A DNA stretch of 64,000 bases from Anaspis maculata. Its lineage: Eukaryota; Arthropoda; Insecta; Coleoptera; Scraptiidae. The translations under genes and the position numbers were made by a program. Of the stretch, positions 41,700 to 52,765 are shown one piece after another. The stretch spans positions 9,786,070-9,850,069 of the forward strand of contig OX421967.1 of assembly GCA_949128115.1 (NCBI GenBank), given 5' to 3'. Every line of letters starts with the position of its first letter. Positions within the stretch are counted from its first letter, which is position 1. The notes under the pieces were generated by a model. That model had not been told where the DNA came from. It saw only the letters and a program-made list of their open reading frames with translations, and made no database searches.

Positions 41700-44595
41700 G
41701 TTCAGGAAGATGATTATTAAGACTTCATCCAGATTCTTTGTGAAATTCCGTGAAATTCGGTACCAAACTCGGCACATCTGTCGTTGCTGACACCAAAGTT
41801 ACGGCCAAAAAACTGAGTTCCATAGCCGCCCGTGATTAACGAATTTTCAATACAAATTTACAGTCTCGGGCATATCTCTGTTGTTTTTTGGAATAATATT
41901 GTCGAGCTTGGGCTACAAATGCTTGAAAATTCGTTGTGGATTCGGAATTGACAATAAAAACATGATTCAATAAGTCTGGAAAAAAATTAAAAAAGTGAAA
42001 ATAAAAAAATGAAAAAAATTAGAAAAAAATCAAGAAAGGTGAAAAATGAGAAAAGAAATGAATTCTTTGGTTGATTTCCTGCAATTTGATACTAAACTCA
42101 ACTTATTCATTTTGTGCAATAGGTACCGAATAGTCGCATGACCGCCCATGACTGTCATTTTTTTAGATCAATATATTCTTGAAAACCAGCTAAAAATTCG
42201 TTGCGTTTTCCAAAAGCTTCTCAAATTTGGTTTCAACGTGAAAAACGCGAATTTTTCTGTCACTAATCTGTCACTTTTGCAACAATGGTGTCGTGTTTGA
42301 GCTTATATTTCCTATAATTTTGTCAGGGATTCGAAAATCGACACAATGAAGCCGTACTAGCAATGAGTTTCGAAGATGAAATTCAGAAGATGGAATGAGG
42401 AATTGACTGAATAAGCTGAAAACAATTTAAAATTCAAGGAAAGTGAGTAACGTGTCAAAATTATGATTATCTGTAAAATTCTCTGGAATACGATACCAAA
42501 CTCGACATATTTACCGTCAATGGCCTCAGCGATGTGGCCGAAAAATCAAATTCCAATAATTCCATGGCCGTCTATGACTGATGTTGTTCTAAATCAAAAT
42601 AACGCAATTCCGTTTGCATTTTTGCAATTAAAATTCTTTATTTCAACTTATTTTGACTCGAAAAACAATCCTTGACATTTTTACGATTCATTTCCGAGAA
42701 AGCTTCAGCCATCTGCGGAACTGTCAAAGTTGAGAAGCTGTCAAAAGTTGGTTAGATTATCCTTGTCAGCGAGTTTAGTATCAAATTAAGCGGAACCAGC
42801 TCAAAAATCCGTTGCGCTTTCAAAAAGCTGCTCAAGTTCAGTTTGAACCTGAGAAAAAATATTTTTGGTACAATCGCAGGCGGCGTTGCAATTTTAGGCA
42901 GTTTTGGCCATATTTTCCGTAATTTCAAAGATAAAGGTGTCATGTTTGGGTTTGAAATTCTTATAATTTTGTCGAGGATTCGAAAACGGCCGCATCAGAG
43001 CTATGCCAGCAATGAGTCTGGAAAAATGAAATTTTGAAAACAGCTGTAAAAGTCTAAATAAGCTGAAAAGAAATAATAAGTATGAGAATAAAACGAGGAA
43101 AGTGAATATTTTGTCAGAATCAAGATTCTTCTTTAAATTCTCTTGAATCTGATACCAAACTCGACATTATTATCATCAATCGTTTTAACGATAGGGGCTG
43201 AAAACTGAGCTCCATGGCCGTCTGTGATTAATGTTTTTCTTTCAATCAAAATGACGCCATTTTTTTCGCATTCTTGCAAAATAAACCTGCGGAAAATGAC
43301 TCACAATTGAACCAGAACGACTGAACCAAGACAGATTTTGTGTAAATGGAATTTGAATATTTTTTGCTCGCGGACGTCATTTGGAAGTTATGGTCCTTCA
43401 AACTTAAAATTTGTGCTTTTGAATTTTCTCCACTTTTCTGTTTCATGTCGCTATACTTCGAAATGGTAGGTGAGAGAAAATGCTAATAGTACTTCGAGTT
43501 TGAAGAATCAGTCCAGTAGGACAAAAGCAATAAAAAATTAAATTGGAAAAAGTTGGAAAAACTAAAAATTTAAAGAAGTTGGATTTTACACTCTCAGGAT
43601 TTACCTTGATACGGTAGTTTTTGATGTTCATTTATAGTTATGAATCACTCTGAACTAATCAAGGTATAAATTATGTCAAAGCCGAATGGTTGTCATGGAT
43701 AACAGTAGCGATGCGTTTGAAAAATCGAGTTCCATGGCCGCCCACGACTGAAGTCTTCACAAATACAAAGGTCGCAATTATTCCATTCACATTTTTGCGA
43801 CAAAATAGCTCAAGCTGGAAAAATAGTTTCTGACATTTTGATCATTCTGTTTTTGAATGAAAAAAATGTTAATTGAAAAACTGAAAAAAGTCAAAACTTG
43901 ATTTGCTCGTAATTCAGGCAGCTTGGCATCAGATTACTCCTATATTAGTTTATGAATCAGTTGTGATTCTCGAAAATACGTTCGAGCTTATTTCGAACAC
44001 GAAAAACAAAGAAATGCGATCGAGTCGTGGGTGGCGTTGGAGCACAAAGCAGTTCCAGAGATCACTGTTGTTTTTCGTAATACAAAAATGTGCGTGTGGT
44101 CTTGAGTTTCCTAAAATATTACTGCAGATTCCCAAAAGATTCTAAAAAAAAATATCATCAATGAATTATGAATGAAGCAGTTTCTGGAGCAAGGCTCTAA
44201 TTATGGAGAAAGCGAAATAACCAAGGAAGACAAAAAATGAAATCAAAGCCAGATTCTCTGCGAAATTTCTCGAAGTTTGATACCAAACTCGACGTTTCTA
44301 CTATGAATGGCTCCAGAGATACGTTGGAAAAACCGAATTCCACAGCCGCCTATGACTGGGGCTGTTTCTAATCATTATCACGCAATTCCGTTCATATTTC
44401 CACCTCAAATGTTGATATTCCAACTGATTTTCACCAAAAAATCAGTTTTTAATAATTTCACAAAATTGCGAATCAATAAAAATTCTGTCAAACTGACAGT
44501 CAAAATCTGTCAAGCCAGGCATTATCGAGTTTGAGATCGAATCATGCAGAATCAGCTCAAAAACCTGTTGCGATTCCCACGAATTCGATCGCATT
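41700..44595 (+). repeat. Family A long tandem units, period about 650 bp
   Basis: GATACCAAACTCGAC-type words occur at about 41760, 42488, 43150 and 44278, with a decayed unit between the last two. Each is followed by a TTCCA.RGCCG.C..TGACTG word about 70 bp later and by TTTGTC.RGGATTCGAAAA and CAATGAGT words about 480 bp later. The flanks are AT-rich. ORFs here are by-products of the units. Confidence 0.82.
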
Positions 44596-45160
44596 TGCCG
44601 TCAACGCGAAAAACGAAGATATGCGATGGCATCTTGGGCGGCGTTGGAATTCAAGGCAGTTTTGCATTTTCGCCATTTTTCGAGATAATGGTACCGAGTT
44701 TGGGCTCGAAATGCACGAAATTTTACCGCGGAGCCAAAAATGCGCACAGCAAAGCCATTTTGACAATGAGTTGGGAAAGGAGATATTTTGGAATTGGAAA
44801 AGCCAAAGGAAAAAACAAAAATTCATGGAAACGTGAAAACGGTATCTGACGCAATTCGCTGATGCAAATTTTTGACTTCGCAACAGAACGAATTTGCCTT
44901 GAACGCAAAAAAAAAACGAAAAAATGCGATGGCATCTTGGGCGGCGTTGCAATTGAGCACAGTTCCGCATTTTTGCCATTTTTCGGGGTAACTGTGCCGA
45001 ATTTGGGCTCAAAATTCCGGAAATTCTATCACGGAGTCAAAAATGGTCACAGCAAAACCGTTTTTGCAATGGTTTGGGAATGAAGACATTTTCAAATTAG
45101 AAAACAGCCGAAGGGAAAGGCAAAAATTTATAGAAACGTAAAAACGCCATCTGAAGCGAT
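44596..45160. repeat. ~304-bp direct duplication of a reversed family A segment
   Basis: GCGATGGCATCTTGGGCGGC at about 44626 and again at about 44928 starts two long similar units. They share CATTTTTCG.G.TAA, GAATTTGGGCTC or GAGTTTGGGCTCGAAAT, and a tail AAAGGCAAAAATT.ATAGAAACG. A 151-codon minus-strand frame (44557-45012) arises only because both copies happen to stay open. Its two halves are therefore repeats, not a gene. Confidence 0.85.
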
Positions 45161-48105
45161 CATTTGATTTGGTGTACACGTAAAATGAGTAATACATAAT
45201 TTATGAATAAACGAAGCGTATAACTGATGCAGTTTTCTTTGAATTTGCAACAATGCTTGGAAATCTGCAAATTTTTGGCACCTCTCAGCACAACTTTGTC
45301 CGTTCAAATTGCGGTAACAAGTGTATAATTTATTGAAAAACCAGCTTGTGGTCGAATAAAACACCCGCCACGCTGATTTATTCGGTTTTCGAGTCAAAGA
45401 CATCACTCGAAAATCGAGGAAATTGTATTTATACGTACGATATGAATCACAACGACAAGAATTTCGAATCCTGCTGCATGCCTAAGCGCCCTGGCTCTGT
45501 ATACCCGGCATGTACAAAACAAAATTAATAACTGTAACATGTGTTGCGAGTATGTCTGTCTCGTCTCCAAGTTTTTTTGTGTTTGGCTTTTTTTTGCTTT
45601 ATTTATCACCATCATCATCGAAATAACGTTCGATTTCGGTGCTCGCCGATGCTTGCTCGCTCTCTTTCAGCTTTCGAGCTTTTTTTGTCATTTCTTCGTG
45701 CGTCTTCTCTCTCTCGCTCTGCGAGCTTTTTCTGGGAGCCTGGAACATCTGGTGGCGTCATATACTAGTCCCATCTCTATACTCCTCCTGCTATTATTGT
45801 TGTCGTTTGGTAGGAGGCATTCACACATGCAGGAAATAAACTGGAACATCGTGTCAATTTTTTTTTGTAATAATCAAAAGCTGTTGTCTTTAAATAAATG
45901 AATTGAATAAATAAACGGTTCCACTCGCATTTTCAGCTGCTGTCAACTAAGTTTTTGTTATGAACTAATTATATACTTTCAACTCCATTTCAGTGCTTTC
46001 ATAATGAATATTTGCAACTGTTTTCACCGTAAGAAATTTGGACACTTTAAAACAGCGTGTCTATACAAAGCAAAGCAACATTTTTACAGTGTCTTCGATT
46101 TGGTCAAGCCACGTCTAACCCTGTGTGCTGTACCAAAAGTCGTTATGTTATGAAAGGGGTCGAAAGCTTTAAGGTCACGGTGTATGTGTGCGGGGAAAAA
46201 TGAATAAGGGTTCGATTGAAATTAGATACCCTTATATGCGCGCGGTCAATATGCAAAATAACCGAACGATATAAATCTGGCGTCATATACAGAGGGTTAC
46301 GTTGGTTGGCAACGCTGACAGTTGGCTTTGCAGCAGAAAAAGTAACCAACTTTGTGAAGAGGGGCGCCCCGAAACGTAGAATTCGAGCCCTTAGAAAACA
46401 GAATTTCGTCACTAGCAGTGGCCTAGCCGAAACTCTTTGATAACTAATTAGCGATACTGTGGGGGCCTGTGTCTCCCTCATTTTACTATTGCTAACCCTT
46501 TTATACCATCCTCGTCGAACACCCCTTTCGCTTCGCGTCCCGCGAGCGCGTCCTTTGCGGGTTTCACGTTGCGTCACTCAAGATTCTCTTTTCTACCAAT
46601 TTTTACCCCACCCCACAATTCCCTTTTCGGTTTTGTCTATTACCCCGATGCAACTCTGTCGAGTAGTTTGATCTTGCTCAAAATGCGACGTCAAGTGCTG
46701 CGCCTCGATACACGTGACGGTAAACTAGCAACGGACGCTGTCGGTATCGAAATATATATATTTGAAATATTCGTATTCCTTTTGAAAGGAACACTTCAGC
46801 TTTGCATTTGAGATAATCAGAGAGAAGTTGAAACCAACCAACCGAACCTCGGTCCCCTCTTCTCGCGCGCGCTTTGAATTTATTTCTTATTGATCTCATC
46901 ATCATCATACATATAAAATTAAAGCCAAAGCCAAAATTCCATCATTTGTACATTATGTTGTGTAGACTCTCTGGAAATTATTGAAACGTAACAAATGTAT
47001 ATTGAATTCCTTTCCTTTGTCTTTGAATGTGCTCGTACACGTTCATCCCTTGAGTATGAAAATCTCGCGTAGGTATTTATTACAAATATCGATTAATTAA
47101 TTATACTCAGATATATATACGTGGGTATGTATTATATATATATAACGAAATGCCAAAGTGTCAATATACCGCCACCCGGCCACCACGTCTGGGATATTAA
47201 TTAGAGCGACGTACATAATGGAGTTAAAAAGGGTGTGCAAGTCCGCATCTGACTATACGGCGAGGACTATGCAGCAGCAGGATAATTTCATTTGAAGTCG
47301 CGCACACGGAGATCAAGCAGGCTCAGGTTTAAGGTATAGTTTTGACGCGCAGTGCACAGCCGACTTCACGCGCGCGAAGATCCAATTTTCGATTTTAACT
47401 ATTAACTTTATTATCACGCCGTAATGGCGGGCGCCGCATACGGCAAGATTCAATTGTTTAATGGACATTTGCCACATCGTAATGGGCTCTGCTCGAAAAG
47501 CTTTGGTAACGTTCCGTAATTGGATGTCGAAAAAACTATGCGGCATCAGCGTGGGAAACTTTTTGATTCTTGCTCTTATAACTAGACGCAAAGCCTGACA
47601 ACAACGTATTTTTTCCATCAAACATCTTATCACCCTCGGAAACATCGTAATATCGGTGATGGTTCCTGCTGATGGCCCCGCGCCTAATAAATTCGTAAAC
47701 TTGATGCCGCCGCCGCCGCTACAACCCCCCCGCTCTTCTCATGAAATTTAAAATACTGATTACGATTTTCCATTTCCCGGTGTATGGCACATAAGAATCA
47801 TTATTACTCCTGCCACCAGGCCGTATAGTACATGGCCGCGCCCCGGTTCTGATACCATAAAACAGTGTCTGAGTTTGAATTAAAAATCAAAATATATTGC
47901 CCCGCATATATCCCTCCAGCCCGGGTTTAATAAGGTACGCCGCCAGTGGCGTGCGGATTAAAACACTCTTGTTCAAAGCGTCGATATTTGCTCCCGCAGG
48001 TTGTCACGTAACGTCAGGCGTAAGCAAAAACTCGAATCACAATCACAAATATCACTGTGAAAGCAGAAGTACCCTTCAGTAGAAGCATCTCATCTTACGA
48101 TGAAT
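45161..48105. other. ct: Low-copy island of intron 1; no gene recognised
   Basis: This is one of the longest repeat-poor stretches. It includes pyrimidine-rich runs (45640-45740), (AT)n at 47117-47141 and a CGTGGGAA word at 47550-47557 that matches the Su(H) consensus but is not statistically significant. The frames at 45539-45901 (plus) and 46143-46577 (minus) have no recognisable domain. Candidate enhancer region by position and composition. Confidence 0.4.
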
Positions 48106-48345
48106 AGGCTCGATTGTTACGACAACTTTACGTGTAGGGTAAACTGACCAATAAATGAGAGGCAAAGCTCCACTTATGTCAAGTTTGAGGGTGAATTTGT
48201 CTTGATTTTCAAACTGTATTCGCTGTTTATATGCAAAACATAAATCTGAAGCTACTTACCATGTTTACTATGCATCTACAGCGTTTTCCGTATAGGGTAA
48301 ACTGACCGACGATTAAGCGCAAGAGCTACGGAGCACACGTAATTT
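48106..48345 (-). repeat. Family E, two reversed copies
   Basis: GTGTAGGGTAAACTGACCAA (48131-48150) and TAGGGTAAACTGACCGACGA (48293-48312) with AGAGGCAAAGCTC and AAGAGCTACGGAGCACACG ends. They are separated by a CATCTACAGCGTTTTC word, giving the same two-core order as at 14.2 kb. Confidence 0.75.
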
Positions 48346-48889
48346 CACACACAAATTCATCACCCATTTCCAGGCTACATTTCAATTTCTGCTAAGCTTC
48401 ATTTATCCATAATAAATTTCATTACACTTGATTATGCGAAAAGAAACACTGGAAGAAAAAAATTGAAACAGTGTGAAATTGTCGATTTCAAGCTCAAGTA
48501 TCGGGGAAATTCGAATTCGCGGCACGCCACTGAAAGAGACACAGCGGAGCAGCGCGAGGATGGAGCGCAGCTATTGTTTTTATAATAACATTGAGATATT
48601 ACTCTATGCGGTATAGAAAGGTGGCTATGAACATATTTCACGTAATAAGAGACGGGCGCCCGCCGTTGGGGTGAGTTCTCCCGCGGCCACCCCTGATGGG
48701 GGGCGGCGAAAAATCGAGCATCTTCTTGTGTATTATAATAAGACGCTTGCGAGGCGAACATCCGGCCGTGTAATCCGTGTAAATTCCCCGTCTATATTCC
48801 GCATCCCCGCCTTCACTTTTCACGTCCATCCCGGTTTTGAATCGTTTCTGTAATTTCGTCGAAAAAATTGAATTCGTCGCGAAATTTCG

Positions 48890-49600
48890 AGACATTCGAG
48901 CACAAACTCGACGCGGTTATCTCGTAAAACGACCGAGATAGCGCTGAAACTGGCTTTGAATCCATGGCCGCCTGCGCCTGGTACAAATTTTCACGTTTGA
49001 GCCACTTATGATCAACCTGAGCTTATTTTCGAGCAGCTCAACAAGTTCTTCTATTAATTATGCTTAATTTGATACCAAACTCGCCATAGTTTTCCCGAGA
49101 CCATGTTTCAACTAGTTTTTTGACATCGGAACTGAAATTTTTGAAAACTGAATTCAGTAATCGTTCGCAGTTTTTGGAACTGACGAAGGCTTGTTTTTCA
49201 AAAAATGTTAGAAGATTCCAAATTGGTTACGTTGAAAGTGCGTTATTTTGCGATTAGCCAAGCATCACGAAGCTGCGTCATAGGCGGCCGTGGAATTCGG
49301 TTTTTTGGCCGCATCTCCGGTATTATTCGCGAATTCGCGATAGACGTGTCAAGTTTGGATTCAAATTTCATGAAATTTCACGACCAATTCGAATCTTGCA
49401 GCTCCTTGTCCGTTTCTTCCAATTTTTTGGCTGGTTTTTTGTCGTTTTTATTTGAAAAAAACTGAATAAAAGCATCTACAAATTGCAAAAAAAAAATCTA
49501 GTGAATTTCAGAAAAGTTTAATCCGAAACTCGACTAGTTTATCTTGAGAAACAGACGAAAAATTGCTTGAGCTGCCTTAAATTCCAGCGCTGCCTGTGAT
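48890..49600. repeat. Family A units, forward then reverse then forward
   Basis: A forward unit at 48894-48975 (TTCGAGCACAAACTCGACGC ... GAATCCATGGCCGCCTGCG) has a GATACCAAACTCGCC word at 49068. A reversed unit follows at 49280-49385 (GGCGGCCGTGGAATTCGG ... GTCAAGTTTGGATTCAAATT), then a degenerate forward one at 49505-49600. The short unique DNA at 48350-48889 upstream holds no recognised gene. Confidence 0.8.
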
Positions 49601-49654
49601 CCCGTTGATGTTTCGTTTTTCTTGCCTTCATGTCCGCCGCAACTGATTGGTTCA

Positions 49655-51450
49655 ATTGGGCTCACCGAAGCTTAAATTTAGCCTAACTAACGTTTCCGCA
49701 AAAATTTAGAACTAAACTAAGTTTTTTCAAGCTGAAATTTGGTATGCCTAAATTGGCAGAGCTAACGCGAGCTGTAGTATTAGCTGCATTGCAAAGCTAT
49801 AACCTAAGCTAAAATTTAGCTAAGATGGTGGCTTATCAGTTGAATTAGTGTCAGCTACAGTTTAACCAAGCAGAGCTCTGAGCTGATTTTAGGGCCAAGT
49901 TGAGCTATGACGAGCTAAACTTGAGCTATCTCTAAGCCGGATTCTATGTAGAAGCTTAGCTGAAAAAAACTAAATTGAACTAATATTTTGAAGGAGCTAA
50001 ATTCAAGCCAGAAGCTATCTTGAGACTGTTGAAACTTGGGTAATCAAAACTGAATCTAGGTAGGATAACTGAAACCAAACCTAGCTAATATTAGGCAAAG
50101 TTTGTTCGCTAAGCTATTTCGAACCAACTTGAGCTAATACGAGTAAGATTTCAGATTTTCAGCGCTAACTTGATCACGAGTTTGGTTTCAGCTATACTTA
50201 ACTCGTTTAGTTTGGTGTCTAGTTCAAGCATCATTAGAGTTAAGTTAAAGTTAGTTTGAGCTGACGTATATGAATATAGAAGAAATACTAGCAAAAATGA
50301 GCCAACTCGAGCTAGATTTCAGCTTTCAGTTAGAGCTAGAATTTAAGGTCGTTCAATCTAAACTCGCTGATAATTAATAATACGATTCTTGCTAATTTAG
50401 AAACGCGTAGCTAAACTAAGCTTATTCATGCTAATTTGAGATTTGAGCTAACACGAGCTAGAGCTAAGCTATGGCAAGTTAGCCTGAGCGGAAATAAGTG
50501 AACTGAACTAGATATTGTTCAAGGCAACTAAATTGAGCTTAAAATATCAAATTTAATTTTGGCTACAGTGTAGCTGAACGAAGCTAACCCGAGCTAAAAA
50601 CTTAGCTGAATCGAGGTAGATCAAGCTAGAATATATCAATGGAATCTGGAATAAATTAGGCTGTTCCAAGCTGGCGTCAATTAAACCAAGATTTAAGTCA
50701 ACTAAACCGACTTGAACCAATCCATCCTTGAATTGAGCTGAACCAGCTAGCCCGAGCTATACACTATTCAGCTCAATTAGGTTAATCCAAACTAGATATG
50801 TCAAATGAAGCTAAAATAAATAAATCTTGGACAAATCTTTTTCAAGTTGGCGTTTTCGATAAAAGCAAAATTTCAGCTAATTCAAAATAGCCTGTACCAA
50901 TTTGTGCTAAAAAGTGAGCTAAACTAAGCTAACCCGAGCTTAAAACAAGGTAAATCAGGCTAACTAGAACGTTTGAATAAAAGTAAATGTATTAAGCTCT
51001 TTCGAGTTGACGCCGGTTAAAAGCAAGACTTGAGTCTGGTTGAACTGATCGGAACTAATCCGAGCTGCAACTGAGCTAACGCGAACTGAGAACTTAGCTA
51101 AATAGAGCCAACCCCAGCTTGAACATATCGAATATAGCTAAAGCTAAGCTTTTTCAACAAGAGTTTATAAAAGCAAACGTCAGCCCAGCTGAACTGAATT
51201 GAACCAATTCGAGCTGAGAATAAAGCTGAACTAGAGCTAGTTCGAGCTAGAACTGAGGCTGAAATCAAGCTAACTCGAGCATGTTTCCAAATGCAGTCAA
51301 AATAAATTTACTTCTTTCCAGTCGGTCTCAAGTGAAGCCAAGCTTCGTCAACCGCAACTGAGCTGATTCTAGCTAAAATCCAGCCAAGCTCACTCGAGCT
51401 AGAACTTGGCTAAACAAAGCTTACCCGAGCTATAGCTTCGCGAAACATAA
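49655..51450. repeat. GAGCTAA-rich degenerate repeat tract
   Basis: About 1.8 kb in which GAGCTAA, AAGCTAA, GAGCTGA, CGAGCTA and TTAGCTAA words recur every 10-30 bases in both phases. There are longer phrases such as AACCCGAGCTAAA and AACTTAGCTAAA. It looks like an old expansion of a GAGCTAAACY-type unit, now heavily mutated. The tract ends about 75 bp before the exon 2 acceptor, so it flanks the splice site. Confidence 0.88.
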
Positions 51451-51525
51451 CTACAATTTGAAAAATATTTGATAATACAAAAAAAGTGAAAAATTGTTTT
51501 TAACGCATTCAAATTTTGGTTACAG

Positions 51526-51675
51526 AGAGCAACGCTGGCCGAAAAGGAAGTGACGACCCTCAAGGAACAGATCGCCAACAACACAACGAACAACTGCGAA
51601 GCGAAAGACGGCAACTGCGGCAACAACATGGACAGGCAAACTTTCGAAAACGAAATCGCAGCCAAAGATATCGAA
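51526..51675 (+). CDS. ct: cut homeobox transcription factor, coding exon 2
   Basis: 150 bp, 50 codons, phase 0 at both ends. The translation begins RATLAEKEVTTLKEQIA, which continues QFWQQ from exon 1 exactly as in known insect Cut proteins (QFWQQRATLAEKEV). A polar Asn/Cys-rich linker of about 20 residues follows, and the exon ends DRQTFENEIAAKDIE, matching the AAKDKEI coiled-coil start of fly Cut. In Drosophila the corresponding linker is several hundred residues of low complexity, so this protein is much more compact here. Leu/Glu/Lys heptad-like spacing suggests a coiled coil. The acceptor is GGTTACAG|AGA and the donor GAA|GTGAGT is consensus. The following exons (rest of the coiled coil, CUT repeats, homeodomain) are outside the window. 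Confidence 0.93.
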
Positions 51676-51679
51676 GTGA

Positions 51680-52262
51680 GTTTTTTACTTTTTTTTATTG
51701 CGGTTTTCCGCCACACTACACTCACCATGTCCATGGTAATTAATAACCCGGGAGCTTACCCCCCCTGCCCCCCGTTCTTCGACTGCCACAAACTCCCCCC
51801 CCCTCTTTGCTCGGCTCTCCAAACTGACGTAAATTCGATACTCCCCGGCGTTATCTTACGCGATAAAACACAACTAAAGACTTTGCGTGATTTTTACCCC
51901 CTCATTGTTATGCTTTGTTTTCGATCGTTTCGGAAACGAGGCGGGAGGTTGAGGGACCGCAGGGGAATAGTCGATACGGATCGTAAAAAGGTGACGATTT
52001 AAAAATATACCTGCGGGTATACATTAGTAATAGAGAGGCGATGGTCGACGAGCAGCGAGGAGCGTGTATCAAAGTTCGGGAACACTTAATCTACTTCTCT
52101 CTATTTTCGTAAAATGTTTTTTTTTTGTTTCGTATACGTGTTTGCGTGGGGGAAGAAGGGGAATTCTGTGTGTCCTAAGGTAGAGGATATTTATATAAAT
52201 ACCGCGCGCACGAGATGCGTATCAGACAACGGTATCAATTTCGTGGGTGTCTCGCGTGTTTT
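51680..52262. other. ct: Low-copy intron 2 DNA; no gene recognised
   Basis: The frame of exon 2 stays open past the donor to 52002, but this extension is Pro/Phe-rich without similarity and follows a consensus GTGAGT, so it is read as intron. C-rich runs lie at 51759-51773 and 51795-51804. Confidence 0.5.
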
Positions 52263-52765
52263 GACCTTGTTCTGGAGCTACGACTTGCAATCGACGGCTA
52301 GTTTACCCCAGCCCAACGGGAGTAGGAAATTAGATGCTCCGGCATCAATTGCCTGGATGTCTTACACACCGAACCCAACGCACGTTTAATCCTCAGGCTG
52401 TATTTGATTTTATCTTCAACTAGCCTGAAACTAGATTTTTTATTAGGGACAAAAAGCCATTCGAGCTGAATCAGATGACGATTCATTTGACTATCGCTTG
52501 TATTGGTTCTTCGAGTGCAATTCCATACCCTTTGGAATTGCAAAAGAAATTAGTTTCCGCATTATATTCTTAATTTATATATGAACTATAAAGAGTTAGT
52601 ACATCCTGAAGGTTAAATGTACCAGCCATTCTACGCAAGTGCTCTGAAGCTCTGATTCTTGATCGCCGGCTAGTCTATCCTACCACAGGAGTACTGTGCA
52701 GTTGACAAAGCTCCGGTGTTCTAAAGCTCTGGGTTTGAATTTACGCCTAGTCTGCCCTACAACAC
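52263..52765 (+). repeat. Family E, three forward copies
   Basis: Cores are near 52290 (ATCGACGGCTAGTTTACCCC), 52655 (GAAGCTCTGATTCTTGATCG then CCGGCTAGTCTA) and 52720 (TCTAAAGCTCTGGGTTTGAA then CGCCTAGTCTGCCC). The last two are a close tandem pair. Confidence 0.7.

Larger units (their letters stand above)
4880..51525 (+). other. ct: ct intron 1 (46.6 kb)
   Basis: The donor is GTCAGT at 4880 and the acceptor is GGTTACAG ending at 51525, with a TTTAAC branch-like word near 51500. Both flanking exons are phase 0, and the joined protein reads QFWQQ|RATLAEKEV as in known Cut proteins, so the boundaries are well supported. Very long first introns with tissue enhancers are typical of ct-type developmental genes. 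The contents alternate between old repeat arrays and low-copy GC-richer islands, described separately. Confidence 0.88.

Noticed and set aside
44557..45012. 151-codon minus-strand ORF with internal repeats
   Set aside because: The internal repeat is the ~304-bp DNA duplication of family A. No domain.
45539..45901. 120-codon hydrophobic ORF
   Set aside because: Phe/Leu/Ser-rich translation from pyrimidine-rich DNA. No similarity.
46143..46577. 144-codon minus-strand ORF
   Set aside because: No recognisable domain and no exon signals; it lies in a low-copy intronic stretch.
51526..51675. Exon 2 as the leucine zipper of a cGMP-dependent protein kinase
   Set aside because: The AAKDIE ending is superficially similar, but QFWQQ|RATLAEKEV across the splice is specific to Cut.
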